Shown here: one piece after another, positions 1-8,135 of the stretch
Position numbering within the stretch: position 1 is the stretch's first letter
Layout: the number at the start of each line of letters is the position of its first letter
From: Sphingomonas populi
GTDB taxonomy: Bacteria > Pseudomonadota > Alphaproteobacteria > Sphingomonadales > Sphingomonadaceae
Assembly: GCF_004208535.1 (NCBI RefSeq)
Contig: NZ_SGIS01000022.1
Span: 1 to 64,000, forward strand
DNA: 64,000 nt
Direction: 5' to 3'
The notes under the pieces: model-generated
The model's input: the letters and a program-made list of their open reading frames with translations, nothing else
The model's database searches: none
What the model was told of the DNA's origin: nothing
Translations under genes and position numbers: made by a program

Positions 1-2
1 AT

Positions 3-95
3 TATATCGAGCGCTTCTACAACCCGACGCGCCGGCACTCGACGCTGGGCTATCTCAGCCCCATGGACTTCGAGCGGCAAGCGCATGTAGCCTAA
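3..95 (+). pseudogene. IS3-family transposase (OrfB), C-terminal end only
   Basis: An open frame enters from the left edge and ends at a TAA at 93-95. Its 30 visible residues contain RFYNPTRRHSTLGYLSP, the signature of the C-terminal end of IS3-family DDE transposases (integrase core, rve). The rest of the gene lies outside the window, so it may be intact. About 30 bp after the stop comes a segment ending in CA (about 101-125), as expected of an IS3-type right inverted repeat. The reading as transposase is strong; the IS subgroup cannot be set from this fragment. Confidence 0.85.
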
Positions 96-100
96 CTTGG

Positions 101-125
101 TGTCCATGGGACCGGCAGCAGCTCA
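101..125 (+). repeat. Probable right inverted repeat of the IS3-family element
   Basis: Read on the minus strand this end starts TGAGCTGCTGCCGGTCCC, matching the TG-start form of IS3-family termini. It sits just after the transposase stop. The first three minus-strand bases (TGA) also form the stop codon of the neighbouring 726-residue gene, which fixes the junction to within a few bases. The left repeat is outside the window, so the call rests on position and form only. Confidence 0.6.
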
Positions 126-2300
126 GTGCTTGTTGCGGACGACGATGCCGGTGCTCGGCCTGGCGAGGATGCGCCGGTCGCGATCGAGAACCAGTTCGTA
201 GGTCGTCTTATCGCCACGGCCTCCATAACCGCTGCGCAAATCGACCACGCCGCCGCTCGGGAACTCGACATCGTCGGACGGGATGTCCGCGGTGTCGAGC
301 TGCACGACATGGCCACCGATCCCGCTCACTCGGTCGTTGGCGGCCTTCGCGAACCGGGTGAGTCTGGCGCCGATCGGCATATGCGAGAGCTCAGTTCCGA
401 GGCGAACCGCGTCGCGCGCGGCGAACCGTAGCGTGTCGGCGTCGGCGAGGAATTCGACCTCGTCAGGCAGCCAGGGCAGGGCGAGAACCTGCAGGATCGA
501 GGCACGCGTCGGGGCGACGACAACGGCGCGCTTGTATTGGCGCCTCGCAGGATATGGAAGCTGGCCGATGTCTGTCAGTCCGTGAAGTGTGCTGAAGCGG
601 ATCATGTTGTCGTCCAGCCGCTCGAGCAGTTTCGGATGTTCCACACCGAACCGGGCGACGGCGAAGTCGGACAATGACTCGTTGCGGAAGGCGAAGAGCG
701 TCCTAGAGCTCGATCGCAGGGCCGGAGCGAGGGCTTCGTTCAGTAGACTTACCATGGGCGTGGTGCGCTCGGCGGCCGTGATGACGGCCGCTGCCCGGCG
801 CTTGGCGTCGCCGATCTCCGGCGAGATGTCGAGCGCCGCGCTATCCCGTCCGGTGAGTTCGTGCATCTCGGCCGCGATCGCGTATCCCGTCATGGTGTCG
901 GCGGCGACGACGTCGTTGGCGGTCGTCTCGAGGAATTCGCTGAATTCCGCAAGGGAACCGGGGAGACAGGCGGCCCGCTTCAGTTTCATCATCACCGTGC
1001 GGACCGCCTCCGATGAGGCTTCATCGCCGGCGTTGCGGAGCTTGGCGTTGATGGATCGTAGTTCGTCGATGACCGACGCGAGCGTGCCGAGAAAGCCACC
1101 CGCCTTGATACGGAGCGCCCCTTCCCATTGGACGGCCGGCGACGCCGTCGCAGGGGTGAGGATCGCATCTTCGGTCTCGAAGATGATCCGACTCTTCGCG
1201 GGTGTAAGCCGGGCCTTCTTCACTGCGGGCTTCGTAGCGAGCAGGTCGAAGCGCTCGAAGTCGTATGTCCAGGGATCCTCGGTGACCGCCATGATGCCGA
1301 CCGTGGGCATCGCTGTCCTGATCTCCTCGAGGGCCTTAACCGCGCGGTCGCGCCAGTCTCGCCCGAGCCTGTTACAGGCTTTCCTGGTCAGATCGAGGAT
1401 CAGAAGGTCCGGCGGTTGGGTGAGCGCAGCCAGCTCCCGACGCAATGCGTCTGTGTGGTGGATGGTGTAGAGGAAGAAACGCGCTCGACCTGGATCGTCG
1501 GCAAGTTCGTTTCTGCTTTGGGATCCCAGATCGGTCTTGCTCTTCGTCCTCCAGAGCAGGCGCCCAGTCTGCGGGCATCCGCTCCGAGCCGATCCGTGCG
1601 GCACGATCTCGTCGAGCACGGGATGCTCGAATTCGGCGTAAGTCGAGCCATCCAGAGCCTTGCCGGTCATCTTGCGGACGCGCGCTAGGACCTGATGATA
1701 GTCTTTGAAACCACCGTCATCGTCGCCTGCGAGATGGCGGGTGCTGTGCATGATGCTTATCGATCCCAGCCGATCCCGATCGATCTGGACCTCGCGCGAC
1801 GCTGTGTGTGTGGTCCTAGCGTGGGGGTAGAGTGCGACCCGAATGCCGGTCGGTCGCTCGCAGCCGATGAGTTTGCTACCCCCCTTGTCGAATTTTTTCT
1901 TGGGCGCAGCCGCGACATCGGCAAGTGCGAGGAGTCCAACGAGACCGGATAGGCAGGTCTGGCCCGCAGGCCAACAGAGGACCGCAATGCTCTCGCCGGT
2001 GTTCATGACAGTGACGGCGGTCTCCACCAGCGCGTTGTAGGCTGGCGAAACGGTCATCGGCTCGGCATCACCTATGCGGTAGAAGGGGACGTTGGCGAGT
2101 GCGCCGATCAGTCCGGCGGAATCCCGCTGAAGTCGGGGCGGCGGGGCCGGCTCGGCTTCCGGCGTCACGCTTTCGCGCTTGGTCACGTCACGCGCCTTGA
2201 ACTGGCTGAACTTCCGCTCGGCGGCTTCCTTCCGCTGACGCGCCTGATCCTCGCGGCTGGCGCCTGGCGCATTCCTGAACGGTCGCCGTCGCCCCGACAT
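123..2300 (-). CDS. Large unrecognised protein paired with a DNA methyltransferase, 3' end cut by an IS
   Basis: I do not recognise a family for this protein of about 725 residues. The first 60 residues are charged and probably disordered. A hydrophobic stretch, VLCWPAGQTCLSGLVGLL (near residues 108-125), could be a buried core segment but has no Walker A motif. LLILDLT (near 305) and VVVAPTR (near 604) have the look of strands in a helicase-like or nucleotide-binding fold; this is only a suggestion. ATG at 2300 overlaps the methyltransferase stop as TGATG, so the two are co-translated; a GTG at 2303 is the alternative. The stop codon is supplied by the IS end, so the natural C-terminus and any downstream genes have been lost. 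A role in a methylation-linked defence or restriction system is inferred from context. Confidence 0.7.
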   Translation of the reverse strand: MSGRRRPFRNAPGASREDQARQRKEAAERKFSQFKARDVTKRESVTPEAEPAPPPRLQRDSAGLIGALANVPFYRIGDAEPMTVSPAYNALVETAVTVMNTGESIAVLCWPAGQTCLSGLVGLLALADVAAAPKKKFDKGGSKLIGCERPTGIRVALYPHARTTHTASREVQIDRDRLGSISIMHSTRHLAGDDDGGFKDYHQVLARVRKMTGKALDGSTYAEFEHPVLDEIVPHGSARSGCPQTGRLLWRTKSKTDLGSQSRNELADDPGRARFFLYTIHHTDALRRELAALTQPPDLLILDLTRKACNRLGRDWRDRAVKALEEIRTAMPTVGIMAVTEDPWTYDFERFDLLATKPAVKKARLTPAKSRIIFETEDAILTPATASPAVQWEGALRIKAGGFLGTLASVIDELRSINAKLRNAGDEASSEAVRTVMMKLKRAACLPGSLAEFSEFLETTANDVVAADTMTGYAIAAEMHELTGRDSAALDISPEIGDAKRRAAAVITAAERTTPMVSLLNEALAPALRSSSRTLFAFRNESLSDFAVARFGVEHPKLLERLDDNMIRFSTLHGLTDIGQLPYPARRQYKRAVVVAPTRASILQVLALPWLPDEVEFLADADTLRFAARDAVRLGTELSHMPIGARLTRFAKAANDRVSGIGGHVVQLDTADIPSDDVEFPSGGVVDLRSGYGGRGDKTTYELVLDRDRRILARPSTGIVVRNKH

Positions 2301-3910
2301 CACGCGTGCTCGGTAGTTCTGGTCTTGGCGCCCGATCCATACGCGGCGACGGCCGCAATCTCGGCGTCATCACCGTGCGACGCCATCGCCTCTGCGAAAG
2401 CGTTGGGGAGCGGCAGGTCCAGTTCGCGAAGAAGAGTAACCGAGATCGAAGCCGTGCCGGAGACACGCCGATATCGGGCGTCCACGGCCGCCGTGTTGAG
2501 CAGGGCTTCCACGAGCTTCAGTCGCGCCGGATCGGCACCGGTGAGGATGATCGTGTGGTTCTCGGTGATGAAGCCGTTCCACTTCTTCGAGACCGCTGGC
2601 GCCACACGGGAGCATATCAGCCGACGCGGCTGCTTGGTGTTGGTCGTGCGCTGCATGACGATCGCCGGGCCACGCACGATCGCGGAGCTGGTCGGATCGA
2701 CGGTAACGAAGTCGATGCCCGTCCCTTTTTTTGCAGCGGGCCGGCAAAGCTTGCCTGCCTTCACGTTCTTTGCCCACATCAGCGGGTAGGCGTTTGGGTC
2801 GCCTTCCTCGGCCATCCGGTGCTGTTCGCGGTTCCAGACAAAGTATCCGGCCCTCACGGTTATGCCGTAGTCCGCTAGCGTGGCTCCGCCAAGAACTTCC
2901 CCATCGGGAGCCGGCGTTGGCCAGGGGCGTGTCGCGTCCGCAGGAAGGCGTCGCCGCTGAGGCTCTTCGATCTCCCCCAGGCCGAGCACCGGAAAGCTGA
3001 CAGGGACACTCGTCTTGTGACTGGCACCCTTCCGCACGAGCAGGACGCTCACATCCTGGGCGACGTCGACGAAGACGTCCTTGCGACCATCCACCGAGCC
3101 GAGCGCGACAACCTGGCCATTTGACCGGATGTAGGAGCGCATTCGGTCGTAGAGCGGACCCGCCCTGAAGCTCGAGGGTATCACCAAGGCGAGAAGGGCG
3201 TTCGGCTTTGCCATCCGGAAGCAATATTCGGTGAAGACGGCATATTTGTTGATGTGGCCGGAGTGGGCGATCGCTTTCCAGTTATCGTCGGGCAGTTCGT
3301 CGACGTGCAGTCGTCCATATGGCGGATTCGCGACGACGAGGTTGTACGCGGCGAGCGGCTTCACCCGGAGCGCGTCCGCGGTGACGATCATCTCGCGCGC
3401 CACGGTCTCCCCGAGCCGGCGCTGGATCAGCGAGCGTGAGATCGCGGCGAGGCCGGGATCAATCTCGATACCGTTCAGCCGGTAGACGATGTCGTCCGCC
3501 TCAAGACCGGCCTGCTGCATGCGCGCCGCGATCGTCGATAGGAAGGCGGCGCCGCCTGCGGCAGGATCGAGCACGTCGTGCTGAGCGAGGTTGAAGCCCG
3601 CGCCGATCGCCAGGTCCAGTACGGCGTTCGCAAGATAGGGAGGGGTGAAATACGTAGCCTGCGTCCGCCTGGTCTCCGCACTCAGCAAAAGGGTGTAGAA
3701 GACGCCGGTCCAGTAATGGCGCTCTTCGACGGCGAGGGGTTCGATCGAGGAGGTGAACAGGCCGATCCGGCCGGTATGAGGGACACCGTCCAGCAGGGAC
3801 AAGCAGAATGCCGCCCGCGCGTCGACCGACAAGTTGTTGTCGACCTCGCCGGATGCCGCCCGTGCAAGGGCAAGGATCTGCCTGCCGCGCTGTTGTTCTT
3901 CCCCAAGCAT
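2300..3910 (-). CDS. N6-adenine DNA methyltransferase (gamma class)
   Basis: The 536-residue product should transfer a methyl group from S-adenosylmethionine to adenine N6 in DNA. Visible motifs are ATYFTPPYLANAVLD (85-99, motif X type), the SAM-binding DPAAGGAAFL (115-124), and the catalytic NPPY (195-198). The order X-I-IV and a long C-terminal half that would carry the target-recognition domain fit single-chain Eco57I/PaeR7I-like enzymes. It is the first gene of a leftward operon and overlaps the next gene by one base. No restriction endonuclease gene is recognisable nearby. Either the module is an orphan, or its effector was the partner protein or genes lost at the IS insertion. The enzyme class is clear; the recognition sequence cannot be read. 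Confidence 0.9.
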   Translation of the reverse strand: MLGEEQQRGRQILALARAASGEVDNNLSVDARAAFCLSLLDGVPHTGRIGLFTSSIEPLAVEERHYWTGVFYTLLLSAETRRTQATYFTPPYLANAVLDLAIGAGFNLAQHDVLDPAAGGAAFLSTIAARMQQAGLEADDIVYRLNGIEIDPGLAAISRSLIQRRLGETVAREMIVTADALRVKPLAAYNLVVANPPYGRLHVDELPDDNWKAIAHSGHINKYAVFTEYCFRMAKPNALLALVIPSSFRAGPLYDRMRSYIRSNGQVVALGSVDGRKDVFVDVAQDVSVLLVRKGASHKTSVPVSFPVLGLGEIEEPQRRRLPADATRPWPTPAPDGEVLGGATLADYGITVRAGYFVWNREQHRMAEEGDPNAYPLMWAKNVKAGKLCRPAAKKGTGIDFVTVDPTSSAIVRGPAIVMQRTTNTKQPRRLICSRVAPAVSKKWNGFITENHTIILTGADPARLKLVEALLNTAAVDARYRRVSGTASISVTLLRELDLPLPNAFAEAMASHGDDAEIAAVAAYGSGAKTRTTEHA

Positions 3911-4032
3911 TAGAACAGGATCCCCTCTTCTGCAGGGTTATAGGATCGAGGCGTCGCTTTGGACAGGGAATGTGAAAGCAAGCCCAGAATGGTTGATTTG
4001 GTTCGCAGCGAGACCCCGACTAGTGTGTGGTC
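3911..4032. promoter_or_regulatory. Divergent intergenic region between methyltransferase and TIR-like gene
   Basis: This 122-bp gap separates two genes that point away from each other, so it must contain both promoters if each is transcribed on its own. I see no clear sigma-70 hexamers or perfect palindrome. It is listed because shared control of the two divergent genes would support them being one functional unit. Confidence 0.35.
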
Positions 4033-5043
4033 ATGACGACGATTTTCTTCTCCTGGCAGAGCGACGTGGCACCGAACGCGAATACGCGAGCCATCCGTGG
4101 CGCCGTCGCAGCTGCGGCGGCGGCCATGACGGCAAAGTTCGGCGAGCAGGTGACGCCCGATGAGGCGACGAGGAATGTTCCGGGTTCGCCCTACATTCCT
4201 GGAAAGCTCGCCGAGAAGATCCAGAAGAGCGACATCTTCGTCGGCGATGTCACCTCGATTGCCGTGTTGACGGACGGCAAGAGCCTTCCGAATCCCAATG
4301 TCACGTTCGAACTCGGGCTAGCTGCCGCACATCTCGGGTGGGACCGAATCATCCTGCTGTTCAACGAGGAGTTGGCCACGTTCGACAATCTGCCGTTCGA
4401 CTTCGACCGGCACCGGATATCAAAATACAAGATTGCGGAGGCGAAAAAGCTCGCCGCTGCGGATCAGAAAAAGCTGACTGACCTCGTCACGATTGCGGTC
4501 GAGACCATCCTCGATCAGCAACCTCTCCGACCGCGCGACCTGGAAGGGAAATCGGAAGCGGAGATCAAGCGCCAGCGCGATCTGGTGAACCTTCGCTGGT
4601 TCCTTCGTCACATCAGCATCGACATGTTGGGAACGCACATTCAGGAGATGCCCGACAGGCTTCACTATTTTGCGATCGTGATGAGCGACAACCTCGAGCC
4701 CTTGATCAACAGTCCGAGTTTTCGACTCTACGACGAAAATCTCGAACAGCAGTTGCGATCGTTATACCATGACCTGAAGTCATCGCTCAGCTTCGATCAT
4801 GTCTACCGCGATACGAATACGCCGTGGGTGCATGCCCTCGGTGTGCGGGGACCGAATCGCGACTATAGGCAAGAGACGAGGGCGGCCGAGGAGATCCGGA
4901 CCATCGTTGCATCGCTGTCACTCACGCTGGGTCGCGTGATTGCCGAGGTCCGAAGCAAATATCTCGAGATAGACCTTGATGAGACGAGCGCCGAATTCGC
5001 TCGGAATTACCAGAAGTTGAAGGAGGACGTCGAGGCGGCGTAG
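4033..5043 (+). CDS. TIR-like domain protein
   Basis: The 336-residue protein begins MTTIFFSWQSD, then has KSDIFVGDVT (66-75) and NPNVTFELG (87-95). This pattern is typical of the TIR-like nucleotide-binding family that starts FYSWQSD and has an NPNVxxELG motif. Glu93 sits where NAD-cleaving TIR domains carry the catalytic glutamate. The remaining 200 or so residues are mostly helical and charged and I do not recognise them. ATG at 4033 is preferred over an in-frame GTG at 4027 because family members start at this motif. It is divergent from the methyltransferase operon. NAD hydrolysis or signal sensing in anti-phage defence is inferred from family and setting. Confidence 0.75.
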   Translation: MTTIFFSWQSDVAPNANTRAIRGAVAAAAAAMTAKFGEQVTPDEATRNVPGSPYIPGKLAEKIQKSDIFVGDVTSIAVLTDGKSLPNPNVTFELGLAAAHLGWDRIILLFNEELATFDNLPFDFDRHRISKYKIAEAKKLAAADQKKLTDLVTIAVETILDQQPLRPRDLEGKSEAEIKRQRDLVNLRWFLRHISIDMLGTHIQEMPDRLHYFAIVMSDNLEPLINSPSFRLYDENLEQQLRSLYHDLKSSLSFDHVYRDTNTPWVHALGVRGPNRDYRQETRAAEEIRTIVASLSLTLGRVIAEVRSKYLEIDLDETSAEFARNYQKLKEDVEAA

Positions 5044-5449
5044 TCGCTTGCAATAAGCTGCCGGTTCCAATTGGGTCGTAATACGCTTTAGGTATCGGCC
5101 GCCCTTCGACGCTGCGCGGCTGCCCATCCAGCGGTCCGAAGTGGCCTTGCGCAGCATTGCGCCGCCGTGATGCACCAAGCCGCAGGCCGTTCGCCGTCGA
5201 CAACGTCTGCTATTCCGCGTCGGCAGGTTGAAGGTCGCCCGTCAGCTAACGGCCGGACCTTCCCGTTCCCAGACGCGATTCACGCACTTCGCAAATGTCC
5301 GGGGCTCGGCTGGAAGCCGTCATCCGTGGCATCGCCGAGCAACGGCGCAAATGTCCCCGCCCCCGACATTCCGCGAAACAACGGCGTGTCCTTTGGGCGC
5401 GCGGTTTGTGGGTTAATGGGTGGTGCCCTGGAGCGACCGGCACGCGGGG
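5044..5449. other. Intergenic gap with no supported gene
   Basis: About 400 bp lie between the TIR-like gene and the 3' end of the Fic gene. Open frames here (for example 5167-5502 on the plus strand) have low-complexity products with no recognisable motif, and they overlap the end of the Fic gene. I see no RNA gene, clear terminator or insertion sequence. It may be a recombination scar between two cargo units. Confidence 0.5.
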
Positions 5450-6646
5450 CTAAGTCGCCATGCCTGATGTCGCGGATAACAACGGTTCCGTCCCTTCGCT
5501 GAGGATAGCGAGATATCTGCGATAGCCGAAAACCCGCCCTCGCTTCTTGCCCGTGACTTCATCGACCACGCCGAAGCGCTCAAGGTCCGCCAGTACAGCG
5601 TTGACCGTTGGCGCCGAGAGTCCTGTTCGCCCTACAAGCTGGTTGGCGGTGAGAAACGGGTTTTGCTGAAAAAGGTCATGAACCCGGAGCGCTGAGCCCG
5701 CACGATCACTTTCCGTCGTAATGCGTTCGCGATCCTCCTTGAACAGATCGACAATGCGGGTGGCAGCGTCGAACGCTTGGTTGGCGGTGTCGGCTACGCC
5801 GGCGAGGAAGAAGTCGAGCCAGGCCTCCCATGCGCCATGCTCGCGCACCTCCTGAAGCAGCCGGTAATAGTCGGTCCGGTGGGTTTTCAGATATAGACTG
5901 AGGTAGAGCAGCGGCTTGCGCAGTACACCGTTGACGCAAAGATACAGCGTCACCAGCAGGCGCCCGATGCGGCCGTTGCCATCAAGGAACGGGTGGATCG
6001 TCTCGAATTGAACGTGGAGGAGGCCCGCCTTGATCAGCGCGGGCAGGCGAGATTCACTCTCGTGCATGAAGCGTTCGAGAGCATCCAGGCAGCCATCGAG
6101 TTCCGTAATCGGCGGTGGCACAAACAGCGCGTTGCCGGGGCGCGTGCCGCCGATCCAATTTTGTGATCGCCTGAATTCGCCGGGGTTTTTGGTGCCGCCG
6201 CGGCCGCTTTGCAGTAGGCGTTCGTGCATCTCGCGGATGAGACGAAGCGACAGCGGCAGTTCTTCCAGCCGATCGAGCCCGTACATCATAGCGTCGACGT
6301 AGTTCGAGACCTCGCGGATATCGTCGATCGGCTGGCCGGCCCGCGCCTCGGTTTCGAAGCGGAGCAGGTCCGACAAGGTCGATTGCGTGCCCTCGATCTG
6401 TGAGGACAGCACCGCTTCCTTTCGCACGTACATGTAGAGGAAGAGTTCCTGGCGCGGCAGGAGCATGGTGATGCCGTCGAGGCGACCCAATGCGCGTTCG
6501 GCCAGGCTGAGGCGATCGAGCAGGCCCAGCACATCGACGGGTGGCGCTGGTGGAAGCGGCGGCGGTACGAAGGCCCGCACAACTTCGCCCGCAACGGGGG
6601 TCTCAACGAAGCGGCCCAGCCGCAGATTGGATTCGGGATCAACCAT
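5450..6646 (-). CDS. Fic-domain protein with N-terminal inhibitory helix and C-terminal winged helix
   Basis: The 398-residue protein carries the Fic catalytic motif HPFLDGNGR (218-226), which transfers AMP or another phosphate-linked group to target proteins. SSQIEGTQ (81-88) matches the N-terminal inhibitory helix of class II Fic proteins, with Glu85 expected to block ATP binding. A Fic N-terminal segment precedes the core, and the last 70 or so residues (NPFLTANQLVGRTGLS onward) form a winged-helix DNA-binding domain. ATG at 6646 is chosen because MVDPESNLRLGRF is the usual start of this family. An upstream ATG at 6706 would place the coding region over an AT-rich palindromic region that looks regulatory. 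Self-regulation through the winged helix is inferred. Confidence 0.9.
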   Translation of the reverse strand: MVDPESNLRLGRFVETPVAGEVVRAFVPPPLPPAPPVDVLGLLDRLSLAERALGRLDGITMLLPRQELFLYMYVRKEAVLSSQIEGTQSTLSDLLRFETEARAGQPIDDIREVSNYVDAMMYGLDRLEELPLSLRLIREMHERLLQSGRGGTKNPGEFRRSQNWIGGTRPGNALFVPPPITELDGCLDALERFMHESESRLPALIKAGLLHVQFETIHPFLDGNGRIGRLLVTLYLCVNGVLRKPLLYLSLYLKTHRTDYYRLLQEVREHGAWEAWLDFFLAGVADTANQAFDAATRIVDLFKEDRERITTESDRAGSALRVHDLFQQNPFLTANQLVGRTGLSAPTVNAVLADLERFGVVDEVTGKKRGRVFGYRRYLAILSEGTEPLLSATSGMAT

Positions 6647-6664
6647 GCGGACCCAATATGCGGA

Positions 6665-6740
6665 GAGTCTCTTATTTAAGCAACTGGCTCTTGGCTTAAT
6701 TAGCAAACAGGCTAAGGTAAGCGGGCTTAAATAAGGGAGA
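6665..6740. promoter_or_regulatory. AT-rich palindromic operator-like region upstream of the Fic gene
   Basis: CTTATTTAAGC (6671-6681) is inverted as GCTTAAATAAG (6725-6735), a perfect 11-bp match. Between them lie GCTTAA (6694-6699) and a small hairpin TTAGC/GCTAA (6700-6715). The region is much richer in A and T than its surroundings and sits 20-90 bp before the chosen Fic start. Its repeated half-sites suit binding by a winged-helix dimer, most simply the Fic protein itself. Confidence 0.5.
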
Positions 6741-6869
6741 CAACCGGGTGATGCGCAGGCGTCTTCGATATCTACGAGGCTGCGCTCGTGCGTGAGGCGG
6801 TACCATCGACGTGCCCATGCGCGTGGTCAAGGCTTGCCAAGCGCTTGGTCTCTCGCGAGAACCGCCGCC

Positions 6870-7775
6870 GTGCGCTCTGATGTCGATCATCTGCCCTCGA
6901 TCCAGCAAGGCGAACTGGATCGGGTGAAGCAATTGCTGATGGGCGAGTTCGCCGAAGCGACCGCGCGCGCGAACCAGCCGTGGAAGAAGAATGGCCGCAT
7001 CCTCAAGGTCATCCTGTTTGGCAGCTACGCGCGGGATGATTGGGTCGATGAACCCGAGAATGGCTACCAGTCCGACTACGACCTGCTAGTCATCGTCAGC
7101 CATCCCGACCTTACCGACATTGCCGACTACTGGTATGTCGCCGAGGATAAAATCCTGCGCGATACCGCGATTGCGCGGCCGGTGAACATCATCGTCCACA
7201 CGCTGCAGGAGGTGAACCAGGCGCTGAGCCGGGGTGAATATTTCTGGGTCGATATCGCCCGCGACGGGATCGTTCTCTACGAATTGCCCGGGAGCGCACT
7301 TGCCACGCCGCAGCCGCTGACGGCCGCCGATGCCTATGAGATGGCACATGCCTATTTCTCGGATTGGCTTGCGAAAGTGAATGACGCGATAGAGATCGCT
7401 GAATTCTGCATCGAAAAGGGCAAGCGGAAGGACGCGGCATTCACGCTGCATCAGGCGACGGAACGGGCCTACATCTGCTTTCTGCTCGTTCGCACGCTCT
7501 ATTTTCCGCGCTCGCACAACATCAAATTCCTACGGTCGCTGGCCGAGGACAGCGAGCCGCGGCTGATTCAGGCGTGGACGCGCGCGACCCGAATCGACCG
7601 CCGTCGCTTCGAACTTCTGAAGCGCGCGTATGTGGAGGCGCGCTATTCGGCCAGCTACGAGATCGGTAATGACGATCTGGACGCCCTATCGCAGTCGGTC
7701 CGTTCGCTACGCGACATCGTCGAGGTAATATCTCGCGAGCGCATCGAAACGCTCAGGAGCGACGCGGGCCTCTAG
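6870..7775 (+). CDS. Fused nucleotidyltransferase (MNT) and HEPN domain protein
   Basis: The 301-residue protein has an N-terminal polymerase-beta-like nucleotidyltransferase domain with GSYARDDW (51-58) and the metal-binding SDYDLLV (68-74). A C-terminal HEPN domain follows (about 155-290), with ARYSASYE where family members carry their conserved RY motif. Separate MNT and HEPN proteins form toxin-antitoxin pairs in which the MNT AMPylates the HEPN RNase; this single-chain version is a known fusion whose activity is less clear. GTG at 6870 gives MRSDVDHLP, the usual start of these fusions, so an upstream GTG at 6792 is rejected. It is divergent from the Fic gene, another AMP-transfer family. 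Confidence 0.85.
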   Translation: MRSDVDHLPSIQQGELDRVKQLLMGEFAEATARANQPWKKNGRILKVILFGSYARDDWVDEPENGYQSDYDLLVIVSHPDLTDIADYWYVAEDKILRDTAIARPVNIIVHTLQEVNQALSRGEYFWVDIARDGIVLYELPGSALATPQPLTAADAYEMAHAYFSDWLAKVNDAIEIAEFCIEKGKRKDAAFTLHQATERAYICFLLVRTLYFPRSHNIKFLRSLAEDSEPRLIQAWTRATRIDRRRFELLKRAYVEARYSASYEIGNDDLDALSQSVRSLRDIVEVISRERIETLRSDAGL

Positions 7776-8135
7776 GCGCCGCCATTTGCCGAGGGCTGTC
7801 TCGGAATAGCTTTGACAGCATCGATGCGGAACGGCGGGAGGGCGAAGCGTCACCAGCGTCCCGATCGATTTGTATACAGCGTTGGCGGTGTCATGCGCGA
7901 CTCTCAATGGAAATTGATTTCTTGATTGACCGACGTGGCAGCGGGATCAAACTGGCATCATTCGCGCTTCAGGAGGGTCGGACGGCGCCTGCCGGATAGC
8001 TTCCGGTTCCCCCACTCGGCCAAAGCTGGCCGACGCGAGCCCTTCTGCTCCCATCAGCCCCGTTCCGTTTTTCAAGCCTGTCCCCGAGTCTGAATCCGCC
8101 CGAGCCGGTCCTGTCCGGAGGGCGGGAGCCTCGAC
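7776..8135. other. Junction between cargo block and transfer block, no supported gene
   Basis: The 360-bp gap contains no open frame I would call. A short frame before 7998 ends with KLASFALQEGRTAPAG and a stop; it has coding-like composition and could be the tail of a lost gene. Related conjugative elements usually have a relaxase gene just upstream of traG, so a relaxase remnant is possible, but 16 or so residues cannot prove it. Confidence 0.4.

Noticed and set aside
123..3910. Complete DISARM or BREX system
   Set aside because: No helicase, DUF1998, phospholipase D-like nuclease, PglZ or BrxC-like gene is visible; only a methyltransferase and an unassigned protein.
5167..5502. Possible small gene in the 5044-5449 gap
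   Set aside because: Low-complexity product without motif, and it overlaps the 3' end of the Fic gene.
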